DNA of 50,447 nucleotides from an uncultured Trichormus sp. (GCA_936914905.1 CAKZGI010000328.1:1-50447); one strand, 5' to 3'. Counted from the first letter of the stretch, positions 1 to 10,318 are shown. Notes: generated by a model not told the origin, from the letters alone. Translations and numbers: made by a program.

Positions 1-86
1 TAAAATTTTTTGCGTCATGTCTCATATTTTATAACGCCCTGTGTCCCACGCTCAACTTTTTCTTTTTTTCTCTTGCCCCTACTTAA

Positions 87-380
87 TTGAGCCGATACTT
101 ATTTACAGACGCAGATAGGTTGACGATTTCCGAGAAAAGAGCAGAAGCACTGGAGACAATAGAGTTTAACTTAACAAATAAACCATTTAAAACTTTACCT
201 GGAAATTATGAATTAGAAATAATTGTTCAAAAAGTTAGTATTGAAACTCGGTTGTTAGGAAATAGAAATTTCCTCCGTAGAAATAGATAACTCAATGAAA
301 TATTGAGTAAATACATTGAATATTTTGATGTAAAACTGAGTGATCCTGAAGATTTAGCTAATGAATTTGAACAAAACTAA
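87..380 (+). pseudogene. remnant of an unidentified gene, interrupted by one in-frame stop
   Basis: A frame opening at a TTG codon just after a TAA runs for 67 codons to a TAA at 288-290. It then continues in the same frame for 29 more codons with coding-like composition (LNEILSKYIEYFDVKLSDPE...) to a TAA ending at 380. The simplest reading is one small acidic protein of about 97 residues broken by a nonsense mutation. No signal peptide, membrane segment or known motif is visible and I do not recognise the family. The lack of an ATG and the stop directly upstream suggest that the 5' part is also damaged. Confidence 0.4.
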
Positions 381-454
381 GGCAATACAAAGAAAATTTC
401 TGGATATAAAACCAAAGCTTTATTCCACGTGTAAGATAAATTTTAAAAAAACTT

Positions 455-610
455 AATTTTTACTATAGTAAATCCAGACAAAAAGAAGTACACGAAAGAT
501 TTTACCTTGACCAATTATTAGCCATAATCCAAGCAAATGTATACCACTTGCATAGTTTTCAAGAATTTATAGAGTTCTGTGTAAAAATTAATATCCAAGA
601 AAATAAATAA
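455..610 (+). pseudogene. C-terminal remnant of an unidentified gene
   Basis: An open frame of about 51 codons ends at TAA 608-610 and has no start codon near its 5' end. The translation (containing FYLDQLLAIIQANVYHLHSF) is rich in hydrophobic and aromatic residues with a helical look, unlike random AT-rich DNA. It may belong with the remnant at 87-380, but the frames do not join. Function unknown. Confidence 0.3.
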
Positions 611-661
611 AACATAATCCTACACGCACCGAATATGATGAGTATAGGAATATCTTGACTT

Positions 662-1858
662 TTAGCCTAGGGGAATTATCTGTGGCTGAATTACTAATGT
701 TTCTGTAGCTGTGAAAACCTCTTCTCTAGCCCACTGATCTGCTACCAAAATGTCATTTAAAGAAGGGTTCTGTGTGTTACCCTGTTGATGGTGATCGCAC
801 ACAAACTCAATACACCGAGCAATATCCAAATAGCTAATTTTCTCTTCTAAAAATAGCGCCACAGCTTGCTCATTGGCAGCATTTAAAACCGCAGGCATAG
901 AACCGCCGGCCCTACCCGCAGCATAAGCCAATCGCATACAAGGATATTTTTGATGATCCGGTTCATGGAAAGTTAAATCACCAGATTTCACCAAATTTAA
1001 TCTTTCCCAATTAGTGTAAATTCGCTCCGGCCAAGATAAAGCATAAAGCAAAGGTAAACGCATATCTGGCCAACCAATTTGAGCTAAAACAGAAGTGTCT
1101 TGTAACTCAATCAAAGAATGAATAATACTTTGAGGATGAATTACAATTTCAATATCATCATAATCCACCCCAAACAGATAATGAGCCTCAATAACTTCCA
1201 AACCCTTATTCATCAAAGTTGCCGAATCTACAGTGATTTTTCGTCCCATTGACCAATTAGGATGTTTCAGAGCATCAGCAACTTTTACTTCAGGCAACTT
1301 TTCCACAGGCCAATCACGGAAAGCACCACCAGAAGCAGTAAGTAATATCTTCCTTAAACCACCTTTAGGAACACCTTGGAGACATTGAAAAATCGCCGAA
1401 TGTTCAGAATCTGCTGGTAATAGTTTCACACCATTTTTTTCCACCAGAGGTAAAACCACAGGAGCGCCAGCAATGAGAGTTTCTTTGTTTGCTAAAGCAA
1501 TATCCTTACCTGCTTCAATGGCAGCGATAGTGGGAAGTAAACCCGCACAACCAACAATACCAGTAACAACCGTTTCAACATCACCATAACGAGCCACTTC
1601 TATCACACCCTCTTCACCAGCCAGTAAAACAGGTTGGGGGTTGAGATCCTTAATTGCTTCCTGAAGTTCTATTAACTTATGAGCAGCAGAAATAGCCACA
1701 ATTTGGGGACGAAACTGGCGAATTTGCGCGGCGAACAACTCCACATTCCGCCCAGCAGCCAGTCCAACTATGCGAAACTTATCTGGATGCTCAGAAACGA
1801 TGTCTAAAGTCTGAGTACCAATAGAGCCGGTAGAACCAAGAAGAGTAATAGCTTTCAC
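662..1858 (-). CDS. dxr: 1-deoxy-D-xylulose 5-phosphate reductoisomerase
   Basis: Cytosolic enzyme of the MEP isoprenoid pathway. It rearranges and reduces 1-deoxy-D-xylulose 5-phosphate to 2-C-methyl-D-erythritol 4-phosphate using NADPH, feeding carotenoids, the chlorophyll phytyl tail and quinones. The N-terminal NADPH motif [12 protein letters not shown] lies at residues 8-19. The metal-site segment [10 protein letters not shown] (D150, E152) and the substrate loop [20 protein letters not shown] (201-220) are intact, followed by IHPQSIIHS. The length of 398 residues is normal for the family. It starts at ATG 1858 and is transcribed away from the decayed left edge. About 134 bp separate it from the upstream glycosyltransferase gene on the same strand; that gap contains repeats of GAATTTT and a copy of the AGTTGCTAGTTA dispersed motif. 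Nothing looks damaged. Confidence 0.97.
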   Translation of the reverse strand: MKAITLLGSTGSIGTQTLDIVSEHPDKFRIVGLAAGRNVELFAAQIRQFRPQIVAISAAHKLIELQEAIKDLNPQPVLLAGEEGVIEVARYGDVETVVTGIVGCAGLLPTIAAIEAGKDIALANKETLIAGAPVVLPLVEKNGVKLLPADSEHSAIFQCLQGVPKGGLRKILLTASGGAFRDWPVEKLPEVKVADALKHPNWSMGRKITVDSATLMNKGLEVIEAHYLFGVDYDDIEIVIHPQSIIHSLIELQDTSVLAQIGWPDMRLPLLYALSWPERIYTNWERLNLVKSGDLTFHEPDHQKYPCMRLAYAAGRAGGSMPAVLNAANEQAVALFLEEKISYLDIARCIEFVCDHHQQGNTQNPSLNDILVADQWAREEVFTATETLVIQPQIIPLG

Positions 1859-1992
1859 AATGATTTAACAATTTACGCTTACTCTTAACTATAAATTGTC
1901 GAGGACTCACTCTTAACGTCAGTTGCTAGTTAAGTGACAGGGAATAGGTGACAGGAGGTAACAGATTTTGAATTTTGAATTTTGAATGCTAA

Positions 1993-3486
1993 CTAATTTC
2001 CTGACGTTTTAAGCACATAATTAATTTCACGTTCTTTAATTTTGCTACAAGAACCCGGACGTTTATAAACACAAGTTCCTAGCCTACATTGTTGCAAAGA
2101 ATAATTTTGATATGTAGATGGTAGAGGGAAATTACCAACAACATAATTAAAACCTGAATTGGCAATTGCAAAGTCTGTTTTTGTATCAACTTGATATATA
2201 GGTACATCGTGATGAAAATAAGTATAACCTCCTGATAAGGCCCAATTAACACCCCAAAGTCCAAGACCGCATACATTTTCTTCTTTACTTAAACTTTGCA
2301 AGGCTACGAGATTATTAGCAGTAGCATAGAGATGTGTCATTTCCCAATTCGTGCCGAAAGTAGAAAAGCTTAAAGGAGCATAAATATTAAATCTACTCAA
2401 GAGAGCAACAGAAGTTGAACTCCAAAGATAAAGAGAGAGTAATATTGCTATTATCTTGATGTGCAGTGAAGACCATCTGCAAGAAAATTTTAAAACTAAC
2501 TCACGTGTGCCTATTCCTGCTAATATCAACAACATTGGTAATGCTGGATAAATAAAACGATATTCCTTATGAGCCAACAAACTATGAGACAAGATAATAA
2601 TTAAGGCTAAGCATCCCAAAATAGGAATACGACGAAAACCTATAATAGCAAGAATAATAATAGGTATGGATAGCCACGACCAACTTCTGAATAACAAAAT
2701 AAAATATTCATACCAAGGAGAAACACCATATAGTTTACTTCTACCTTCAACAATATTTACCCAAATATTCAACCAGAAAGATTGAAAAGGATAAGACCAA
2801 GTGAAAGCATCCACAGTACCAAACAATAATATAGGAGCTATAATACCTGCGATCATTGGTAACCATTTTTGCTGCCAACCTCGTTTACAAATGTAAACTA
2901 CTGCAAAAATTATAGCTGGTATGAGATGAATTCTTAATGCTAAAGATATTCCTAACAAACATCCTGATGAAAATAGGCGATTTCTAGTGGTAAATAAATC
3001 TTTTCGAACTCCTAAGTAAATTCCAGGTAAGAGGAAATGAGTAGCTACAACTTCGGTAAAAGCTTTGGGTGAAAAATAGATAAACTCAAACCATATAGTA
3101 CAAATAGCGGCACAAATAAAAGCTGTAATTGTTCCTCCTATTTTTTTTCCCCAAACATAAGCAACTAAAATATTACTCAGGGAAAGTAGAGACAAAAAGA
3201 TATTAACTCCTATTAAATATCCAGTAGAACCTTCTCCCATCGATGCCGTAAGGTGCATAACACCTGCTAAAATTCCTGGTAATACCCAAGAACGAATACC
3301 ATCTCTAAATTCCCATGTGACGATACCATTACCAAAAACCAGTCTATGTGCAGGTTCTAGGGATTGAAAAATTTCATCTGCCCAAAATATGTTGGGAAAC
3401 TTTAAAGCCATGCCAACACGCAGTATTAATGCTATAATAATCAGGATGCCTAATAATATGTGTTCTGGTTTCAACAGGCGGTTCAT
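1993..3486 (-). CDS. multi-pass membrane glycosyltransferase, Alg9/PIG-M-like (GT22-type)
   Basis: Predicted inner-membrane glycosyltransferase of 497 residues with about ten hydrophobic segments, starting with residues 11-27. The first periplasmic loop carries an acidic catalytic-type motif (WADEIFQSLEPAHRLVFG, about residues 35-52) followed by TWEFRDGIRSW. Together these are the hallmark of the Alg9-like mannosyltransferase family, which uses a polyprenyl-phosphate-linked sugar donor on the outer face of the membrane. The C-terminal third is a soluble domain with several cysteines. It lies in the same direction as two further ArnT-like genes, so a role in cell-surface glycan or lipid glycosylation is likely; the actual acceptor cannot be told from sequence. 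The frame is intact, unlike its neighbour at 5269-7688. Confidence 0.75.
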   Translation of the reverse strand: MNRLLKPEHILLGILIIIALILRVGMALKFPNIFWADEIFQSLEPAHRLVFGNGIVTWEFRDGIRSWVLPGILAGVMHLTASMGEGSTGYLIGVNIFLSLLSLSNILVAYVWGKKIGGTITAFICAAICTIWFEFIYFSPKAFTEVVATHFLLPGIYLGVRKDLFTTRNRLFSSGCLLGISLALRIHLIPAIIFAVVYICKRGWQQKWLPMIAGIIAPILLFGTVDAFTWSYPFQSFWLNIWVNIVEGRSKLYGVSPWYEYFILLFRSWSWLSIPIIILAIIGFRRIPILGCLALIIILSHSLLAHKEYRFIYPALPMLLILAGIGTRELVLKFSCRWSSLHIKIIAILLSLYLWSSTSVALLSRFNIYAPLSFSTFGTNWEMTHLYATANNLVALQSLSKEENVCGLGLWGVNWALSGGYTYFHHDVPIYQVDTKTDFAIANSGFNYVVGNFPLPSTYQNYSLQQCRLGTCVYKRPGSCSKIKEREINYVLKTSGN

Positions 3487-3503
3487 CTATTGTTATGAAG
3501 AGA

Positions 3504-3553
3504 GAATATCATATATATAATATGATATTCTGACAAGTTTTTCTGACAAGTTT
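3504..3553. repeat. perfect hairpin followed by a 13-bp tandem duplication
   Basis: GAATATCATAT (3504-3514) and ATATGATATTC (3520-3530) form an 11-bp perfect inverted repeat with a 5-base loop. It is followed by two adjacent copies of TTCTGACAAGTTT (3528-3540 and 3541-3553). It lies just upstream of the glycosyltransferase start at 3486, in its likely leader, so it could be an operator or a 5' structure; no assignment is possible. Confidence 0.55.
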
Positions 3554-3718
3554 TAACGTTAGCATTCAGCCATAAGCAGTAATATTTTTCAAACTAACGC
3601 GAAAAATACCTATTTGATGATTAACTGATTTCCCAAACATTCTGACTCCTGAATTCTGACGGGAATTTTAAATCCCAATAATTAGATTTAGGTGTTTATA
3701 TACTGTATTCCTAAACTT

Positions 3719-5266
3719 CTACAGACTACTATCATCAGGTGAAATCAATTTAAAACCGTTAGATTCTCCTATAATTTTACTCTGATTTAAATTAATTTTC
3801 TCCCAAGCCTCATTATCCACCAACAAATACGATTTCTTAGACAACATTTCCTGTAAAACTGAAACAGGAACAGCAATCACTCTACAATCACTATAAAAAT
3901 CTAAACTAGGACGACTATAACTAAAAGAAGTATAGATTTTCATTCCCGCTGGAATATTTTGACGAATTAATGCAGCTACTGGTTTAACTGGGAAAGCTTC
4001 ATTTAATTCCCAAATCCAGGATTTTGAACTCATTAACAGCGATAAAACTAAATACATTCCCGCAAATAAAACAGGGATGAAGTTACGATGTTGCCTGATA
4101 ACTAACCATGTAGCAATACCCATACTTATTGCAAAAATAATACCCATAGTAATTAATACAGGTTGTGGATCAGTAATAATAAAGTAAGTACAACCTCCTA
4201 AACCAGCAACAGTTAAGATAGCAAAAAATCCCCCCCAAAGTTTTACTTTAAATTTGCTTTCCTGCCAAATTTCGTTCAAGTTAACACCAACTGCTAAAGC
4301 TAAAAATGGATATATAGGCATTACATACCAGGGGAGTTTTGTATTCATGAATGAGATAGTCACGAGGTAAATAACTGTGCTGATAAGAATCAGACAAGCC
4401 CACGTAGTATGGCGTTTTTTCCAAGCTAAATATAAGCCTCCTGGCAAAAATAATAACCAGGGAAAACCATATTTAAGTATTTCTATTAAGTAAAACCAAG
4501 CAGGTTCGCTATGACCTTCTACAGATTCTACGAGTCGTGCAAAAGTTTGTGATTGCAAATTTATTTGTGAAAAGTTCTCTCCATAATGTTGCCATTGGGC
4601 AATATACCAAGCAATAGGTAAAGTATTTCCTAATAATATTCCTATCCATAAATATAAATTCTTTAACAAGTCAAACTGTCTATTGACTAATATAAATAAA
4701 CTGGCGATTCCTCCCATTAGCAAGACGATCATGCCTTTGGTAAGAGTAATTAGTCCTACACTAAATCCAATACCTAAAGCATAAATTCCTTGCTGACGGG
4801 ATCTTAAAATACAAAGTAATAACAACAAAAAAAATGTAATTACTGCGCCATCTAACATTGCTAGTCTGCCATGACGGACTATAGGTAACATGGTCATGTA
4901 AACCAAACCAGTAAATAATGCTGGTAGACTTTGGTTAAAAACTAAATTTCCTACTGAGTAAAGTAAAGGCACACCTAACGCAGTTAATACTGCACTTGGT
5001 AAGCGTGTTGTCCATTCATTTACACCTCCTAATGAATAAGCAACAGCAATTAACCAATGTATTAAAGGTGGTTTATTATGATATGGTTCACCTCCTAAAG
5101 TTGGATAAAGCCAAACCATTTTATCAACCGGATTACGCCAAATTTCGCGAGCAACTTGAGCTACAGTTCCTTCATCCCAATCTCGTAAGGGGGAGTTTCC
5201 TAAAAATATCAGCCACAAGAATAAAGATGTAACTAATAAACCTAATGACCAGTGTTTACTATTCAT
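3719..5266 (-). CDS. ArnT-like glycosyltransferase (GT39/GT83 family, dolichyl-phosphate-mannose type)
   Basis: Integral membrane glycosyltransferase of 515 residues with about twelve hydrophobic helices. The first periplasmic loop has the family's acidic signature (RDWDEGTVAQVAREIWRN, about residues 28-45), and YHNKPPLIHWLIAVAYSLGG follows, matching the ArnT/PMT KPPL motif. Members take a sugar from undecaprenyl- or dolichyl-phosphate and transfer it to lipid A, proteins or other glycans on the outer face of the membrane. The C-terminal 100 residues are soluble. Its ATG lies 2 bp after the end of the broken gene upstream (5269-7688), so the two were once a tight operon. The coding sequence is intact. 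Donor and acceptor are unknown. Confidence 0.85.
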   Translation of the reverse strand: MNSKHWSLGLLVTSLFLWLIFLGNSPLRDWDEGTVAQVAREIWRNPVDKMVWLYPTLGGEPYHNKPPLIHWLIAVAYSLGGVNEWTTRLPSAVLTALGVPLLYSVGNLVFNQSLPALFTGLVYMTMLPIVRHGRLAMLDGAVITFFLLLLLCILRSRQQGIYALGIGFSVGLITLTKGMIVLLMGGIASLFILVNRQFDLLKNLYLWIGILLGNTLPIAWYIAQWQHYGENFSQINLQSQTFARLVESVEGHSEPAWFYLIEILKYGFPWLLFLPGGLYLAWKKRHTTWACLILISTVIYLVTISFMNTKLPWYVMPIYPFLALAVGVNLNEIWQESKFKVKLWGGFFAILTVAGLGGCTYFIITDPQPVLITMGIIFAISMGIATWLVIRQHRNFIPVLFAGMYLVLSLLMSSKSWIWELNEAFPVKPVAALIRQNIPAGMKIYTSFSYSRPSLDFYSDCRVIAVPVSVLQEMLSKKSYLLVDNEAWEKINLNQSKIIGESNGFKLISPDDSSL

Positions 5267-5268
5267 AT

Positions 5269-7688
5269 TTAGGAGTTGATTAATGGCAGAGATTCCATGA
5301 TATTTGTAACCTTTTTTAATGTTTTTACTTCTGGTATATCTGGTTTTGTTTGTTCGGGCATAACTAATCGTCTTTCAGCTAATCTTGGTTGAAATTTATA
5401 TAAATGAACAAAGGCTAAATATGTCCATAGGTAAGGATTTTGAATATCATATTTAGTTAATTCTATCAAATTATGGATTAATTCTAGTGCTTTGCTTTGT
5501 GAAAGTTCTGAAAAAATCAGAGTATAACGCTAATTGAGGTTGTTTAGTTTATTTTGCAGGTAATATGTCTTAAATAATCTTGAGTAGGATCATATCGATT
5601 GAAATTATTTACCTGCTCAAATATATATTCTAATATACCATTTTTTGATTCTGCTACTAATAGTGAGATGCGGTAAACTAAATCTAAAGGTGGTGATCTT
5701 TATATGTTTCCTCTATCTATAACATTTACAGTCAGATTTTGAATATTTAAACGTTTGATTTGGCGATTTATTCTATCTAAATAGAAAGCTAAGAGTTGAC
5801 ATTTTCCTAAAGGTAGTGTTTTGGGTGAAAATGTAGATACATGCTCAATTACTCCAAAAGTTCCTTGGGGATTATACCTAAAACCACAGTATGGATTTCC
5901 CACTGTGATCGCATGATCATGATACCACGAAAATTGCTGATTTTGCCATCTTAATAGTAATAGACCATTTTGTAAATCGTCCCATTTACTTATTACTTAC
6001 AAAGTAACAGGATTATTTTTTCCTCTGATTAATAGATTGGCAATTTTAACGTTTCTTAAGGTAACTTCATGATCAATAATATCTGATTTTTGAATTACTA
6101 TATTGAGATTTTTACGATAAAATAATCGCAATTTATCATTATTCGGTAATTCTCACTTAGCTTGTAATTTTAAATCAGGAGAACATTCAACTAAAAATTT
6201 TAATTTGCGTTTAACTTCCCCTTCTTCTCCTGCTTGTTCTAGTTCGTTATCTATTGTGATATACCAGGAAAATACTGTAAATCTTGGTTGACATCAGCTA
6301 ATTCTATGGTTAATTTCCTAGCATGTATGCGAAAGTCTGCTAATTTAGCGTAATAATCTACAGTCAATTCGTTTATTTGCGGTTTATAAACCGGAATTAT
6401 CCCCAAAGTCGACCTTAAATACGGAGTTGTTTGGTTAATTTCATCTATTAATTGAGAAAGGGGATATTTTTTAGCGTCATCATTGGACAAATGTCTTCCT
6501 CCCCATGCTTGTATTAATGGCAAAGGAAACGAGTTATTCAATAAAACTATGACGCCGAATCCTAAAGTTACTAATCTCAGTCTATCAAAGCTGAGATTTT
6601 CTATTATCTGGAAGAAGTAAGCTAAAATCAAACTGATGATGGGAAAAATAGGAAGAATATATATAATATCTCTATTTGTATCTAAAGTGCGAAGTATGTA
6701 ACTGTTGAATAGGGTAATTAATAACCATATCAAACCGGAATTTCCCAAACTTTATTTAATTGCATCTTGAGAAAATTTATGTTTAGTTAAATAAACTGAT
6801 AAAATCCCTAAACTCACACATAATATTGGTAAGCCGACAGTTTATAGTGCAAGTTGCAGATAAAATAACCATCCGGCAATGGTTTTTACAGCAGGATCTC
6901 CTTCCCTTTTTCCAACACTGTTAGCGTGTAAAGCTGAAGTGATAATTGTTAACCAACTGACACTATAGCAACAACTACAAATTGAGCAAGCGGAAATTAA
7001 CGATAAACCTGATTGAATTATTCTAATAAATTTTCGGTTTTTTACAAAGGTAATTAATGTCCAGATTCCAGGAATTAAAATAAAAATAAATCCTGTGGGT
7101 TTAGCTAACATGATTTACCCTATTCCTAATCCCAATATAAAAGTTAATGTCCATCAGATAAAACTGGTGTAACTATTTCTCCAAATGATTAAAATAGTAA
7201 ATGTTGAAAATGACGATTGCTGTTAAACTTCAATCTAATAAATAATCTATTGTGAAAATTACCAATATAGGAAATAGTAGACAAAAAATTCTGGCAGTTA
7301 TAGCTGTTTTGAGATTTCCAAATAAATATTTTCCTAAATTATATACAGATAATATAATTATTGCTGAATATAATAAATTAACTAAACTTGCTTGGTCGTA
7401 TCCCTGAGCAAACAGAAATAAGAAGGGGGCTGCATTACTATATACAAAGTAAGCGCGATAACTAGGGGCCAATTGCCACAGATATAACCACCATTCCCCT
7501 GAGAATAAATTAAAATCCTCAAAGATGCGATAATGACTTAATGCTCTTTTTAAATGTTCGCTTTGATCATGACGTGGGATAGAGTTATCTAATAAAAACC
7601 AAGTTCTATCTATAAATAATGCCATTAACCAAACTACTAATAGTATGAGATAATCCTTTTTAGATTTAGAATAATGGGAATAATTCAT
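5269..7688 (-). pseudogene. decayed large ArnT-like membrane glycosyltransferase
   Basis: A chain of minus-strand fragments reads in order as one protein of about 800 residues. The N-terminus is at 7688-7230 (MNYSHYSKSKKDYLILLVVW..., then the DNSIPRHDQSEHL loop and APSYRAYFVYSNAAPFLFLF). Hydrophobic helices follow at 7111-6842, and helices plus the start of a soluble region at 6748-6251. C-terminal soluble pieces lie at about 6240-5700 (including GNPYCGFRYNPQGTFGVIEH), about 5700-5560, and 5520-5269. The fragments are separated by stops and frameshifts. One nonsense codon sits in the C-terminal piece near 5530, and the final frame then runs cleanly to a stop 2 bp before the next gene. The acidic first loop and overall plan resemble GT39 enzymes with an added C-terminal domain. 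No intact product is possible. It lies in a stretch without HIP1 sites. Confidence 0.8.
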
Positions 7689-7921
7689 ATTTACAGTAAC
7701 ACGACTTTTTACTAGATTGAATTATCTATATCCTGAAAAGAATTTCTAGTTCAATAACTAAACTGGAGTTTCTGAATTAGAAGATGAAATTCAACAATTT
7801 TTGTTCTCAAACTCTGATTTTACTGGGTAAAACTAATTCATAGTTTCAGTCAGAAATGCTACAAAATTCCGATTTTACATAAGCTGTTGTGGATTCAACA
7901 AATCTAGATTAAAAACTGTGT

Positions 7922-8884
7922 ATAAAATTATCAATTATTGTTAACCGGCCGATCTATTCCCTAGTTATCCCCATTTACAACGAAGAAGAAAATATTACAG
8001 AAATGTATAGCCGTCTAATTAATGTCATGGAGAAATTAGATGGTTATGCTGAACTAACTTTAATTGATTATGGTAGCGGCGATCACTCTTTAAGTATGAT
8101 CTGCTAACTCCATCATCATGATAGTCGAGTAGGTTACCTTAGTCTAGCTAGAAATTTCGGTCATCAAGTCGCAGTCACCGCAGGTTTAAATTTTGCCCAA
8201 GGTAAAAGCATCATTGTCATGGATGCTGACTTACAAGACCCTCCAGAATTAATTTTAACCATGATTGACAAATGGCATGAAGGATATCAAGTCGTTTATG
8301 CCCAACGTATCTCACATCAAAAAGAAGGTTGGCTAAAACGCTTTACTGCATATCTTTTTTTTATCGTCTTCTCAAGCGTTTGGCTCAACTTGACATCCCT
8401 GTGGATACAGGAGACTTCTATTTAATGGATATACAGGTAGTAAATATCCTCAATGCTATGGCAGAAAGTAACCGCTACATTCGTGCCTTACGTGCTTGGG
8501 TCGGTTGTTAACAAACGTCCGTACTTTTTGAAAGAAATCCCCGTTATCCAGGGGATGTAAAATATACTTTTGATAAATCTTTATCTTTAGCAATTTATGG
8601 TATTATTTCTTTTTGCAGAGTTCCTCTCAGACTAGCTACTTTTTTAGGGCTTTTATCGGCTGCTATTGCTTTAATTATGATATTAGTCGTGCTTTACTGG
8701 CGGATATTTCCACCAGTATCTCCCTTAATAGGCTATACATTAATTACATGCTATGTTTTTCTTAGGGCCTATACAGTTAATTTGTATTGGTATTTTGGGT
8801 GAATACATTGGTCGGATATATGAAGGAGTGAAGGGTTGTCCTCTTTATACGCTTAAAGAAACCGGAGGTTTTACAAAAACTTGA
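7922..8884 (+). pseudogene. decayed GT2 polyprenyl-phosphate glycosyltransferase (GtrB/DPM1/ArnC-like)
   Basis: Pieces of a typical GtrB-like enzyme can be followed from [20 protein letters not shown] through [20 protein letters not shown] and the catalytic DADLQDPPE motif (8222-8248). They continue to the two C-terminal membrane helices and the family ending [20 protein letters not shown] up to TGA 8884. Damage: an in-frame TAA near 8106, a frameshift between about 8340 and 8390, a TAA at 8509-8511 within what should be RxWVGxxQT, and a frameshift near 8765 in the last helix. Intact relatives load a sugar from a nucleotide donor onto undecaprenyl phosphate at the cytoplasmic face, providing donors for ArnT-like enzymes such as those at 3719-7688. 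The gene is clearly dead. Confidence 0.9.
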
Positions 8885-8897
8885 TCTACTTAACCCA

Positions 8898-9088
8898 AGT
8901 TGCTACTTATAACTATAAGTATTTTCACTCCCCCTAAATCCACGCCAGTTGCTCATGGCGGAAACCCCCAAGACCGCACTGGCTTCCCTTAAAAAGGGGG
9001 ATTTTTATTCCGTTTCCCCCCTTATCAAGGGGTTAGGGGGGATCTAGTTCAGAAATAAACCTGAATATTGGTAACTAGCAACTTACGT
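8898..9088. repeat. composite interspersed repeat with degenerate inverted ends
   Basis: The ends carry CCAAGTTGCTACTTA on the left and, inverted, TAACTAGCAACTTACG on the right. Between them lie G/C-tract palindromes (CCCCCTAAATCC paired with AAGGGGGATT, and CCCCCCTTATCAAGGGG followed by TTAGGGGGGATC) and a segment beginning ACGCCAGTTGCTCATGGCGG. These blocks are characteristic Nostocales intergenic repeats. Related C/G-tract sequence recurs inside the Fd-GOGAT gene at 14066-14092, and the AGTTGCTAGTTA end motif recurs at 1920, 26349 and 26439. It contains no gene. Confidence 0.6.
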
Positions 9089-9094
9089 TACTTA

Positions 9095-9280
9095 GAGGGT
9101 GTTTGAAAAGTCATGCTGTAGCCTGCCTCCCTCAGGGTACGTAGCTCAGCGAGGTGAAGCATTTCAGATTAATTGCTCAAACCTAGGTTCTAGAGCCTCG
9201 GGCAGGCTTCGCGTTAACACAGTATTCCTTCGGGATACTGCGTGACAAATCATACCTCTTATAAATTTTCAAACATCCTC
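9095..9280. mobile_element. 186-bp MITE with TTA target-site duplication
   Basis: The left end reads GAGGGTGTTTGAAAA and the right end, inverted, GAGGATGTTTGAAAA. These are 15-bp terminal inverted repeats with one mismatch. The element is flanked by TTA at 9092-9094 and TTA at 9281-9283, a 3-bp target duplication as expected of IS5-family-like transposition. The interior has no coding capacity and includes a small palindrome (CAGTATTCCTTCGGGATACTG region). It is therefore non-autonomous and would need a transposase from elsewhere. It lies between two dead genes. Confidence 0.8.
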
Positions 9281-9359
9281 TTAGAGTCCTGATTTTTTCA
9301 CAAGTGATTTCTCTTGTTATTTATCCCAAAATCAGAATTAAAACAATCAGGTAATATCA

Positions 9360-9719
9360 GTGTCTCCACCAGAATTTAGTTTACTGCTAATATCAGTTCT
9401 CACCAGTGTTGCTGGACAGTTTATATTAAAAATGGGAGCATTAAAATTAGGTAAAGTTGCCAGCATGAACTTTTTCAGTGTAGTTTTCTACATTATCACC
9501 ATACCAGAACTTTTATTAGGACTTACCTGTTATGGTATTGGTGTGATCGCTTATATCCTACTCTTAACAAGAGTTAATCTCAGTGTTGCTGCTCCTGCTA
9601 TATTAGTTGGTTATATCTTTTCTGTATTACTGGGTTACTGTATTCTCAAATAACCGTTTCCTTTACTCCATATTGTATAATTAGGTTTAATTATGACGGG
9701 AGTGATATTAGTAGTCTGA
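9360..9719 (+). pseudogene. truncated EamA/ArnE-like small membrane transporter
   Basis: A GTG-started frame gives 97 residues with four hydrophobic helices (LLLISVLTSVAGQFILKMGA at the start, ending VGYIFSVLLGYCILK). This matches one half of an EamA/DMT transporter, close to the ArnE/ArnF sugar-lipid flippase subunits. A TAA at 9651-9653 interrupts it. The same frame then continues PFPLLHIV, a second TAA, and LGLIMTGVILVV to TGA 9719, which is the expected C-terminus (last helix) of the family. Two nonsense mutations thus remove about 20 residues including part of the last helix. A residual function of the 97-residue product is possible but unlikely. It sits between the dead GT2 gene and the deacetylase, fitting a lost lipid-linked sugar pathway. 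Confidence 0.75.
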
Positions 9720-9721
9720 CG

Positions 9722-9940
9722 AAAATAACTTCAAAATCAGAATTATTGATTGTCGTTGAAACACAACCTCATTATCTATATAGGAAAATTATTTTTTTGT
9801 ATCCTGGAACAGTATCTATGTTAACGAATAAATATGACTTGAACATGGGAAAATATGATCAGTTGTCTTTTACTTATCCAACTATTGGATGAACTTTCGA
9901 AAACAATAATATACATCTGAAGATTGAATTTTCTCTTTAA
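9722..9940 (+). pseudogene. unidentified gene fragment with an internal stop
   Basis: A frame of 72 codons (containing ELLIVVETQPHYLYRKIIF) lacks a start codon, is interrupted by TGA at 9890-9892 and ends at TAA 9940. Composition is coding-like. It follows directly on the transporter remnant. I do not recognise the family. Confidence 0.3.
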
Positions 9941-9960
9941 AATGTAGGAACAGACTTCGG

Positions 9961-10007
9961 CAGTAACATTGCTACAATGCTACAATACTACTGTAGCATT
10001 GTTACTG
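9961..10007. repeat. 16-bp inverted repeat (hairpin)
   Basis: CAGTAACATTGCTACA (9961-9976) pairs with TGTAGCATTGTTACTG (9992-10007) with a single mismatch around a 15-base loop. There is no T-tract after it, so it is not a convincing terminator. The rest of 9941-10318 holds no gene that I can read; short membrane-like peptides near 10008-10070 may be further debris. Confidence 0.55.
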
Positions 10008-10318
10008 ATAGCTTGTGTCGTTACTTTAGGACAGATACTCTATTCTTATGGACTATTTATGTGTAATAATCATTGATTCAATATCCTACTGTGTAGACAA
10101 AAGTACAAAAGTCAGAGATTCATTACTGAAAGCTAGTCGTGGAATGCTAAATACTCGGGTTTTAGGAAAATAAGTATAATTTTCCCGCCTAAATTTCGGA
10201 TTTTCTGTAGCTTTGTATCGCAATTTTCATGATTACTAGTAAATCATTGAGTATCTAAATATTCAGACAAAATTTGTTATAACCTACCGTCAAAAACATG
10301 AGTGATGGTTAAACCCCC

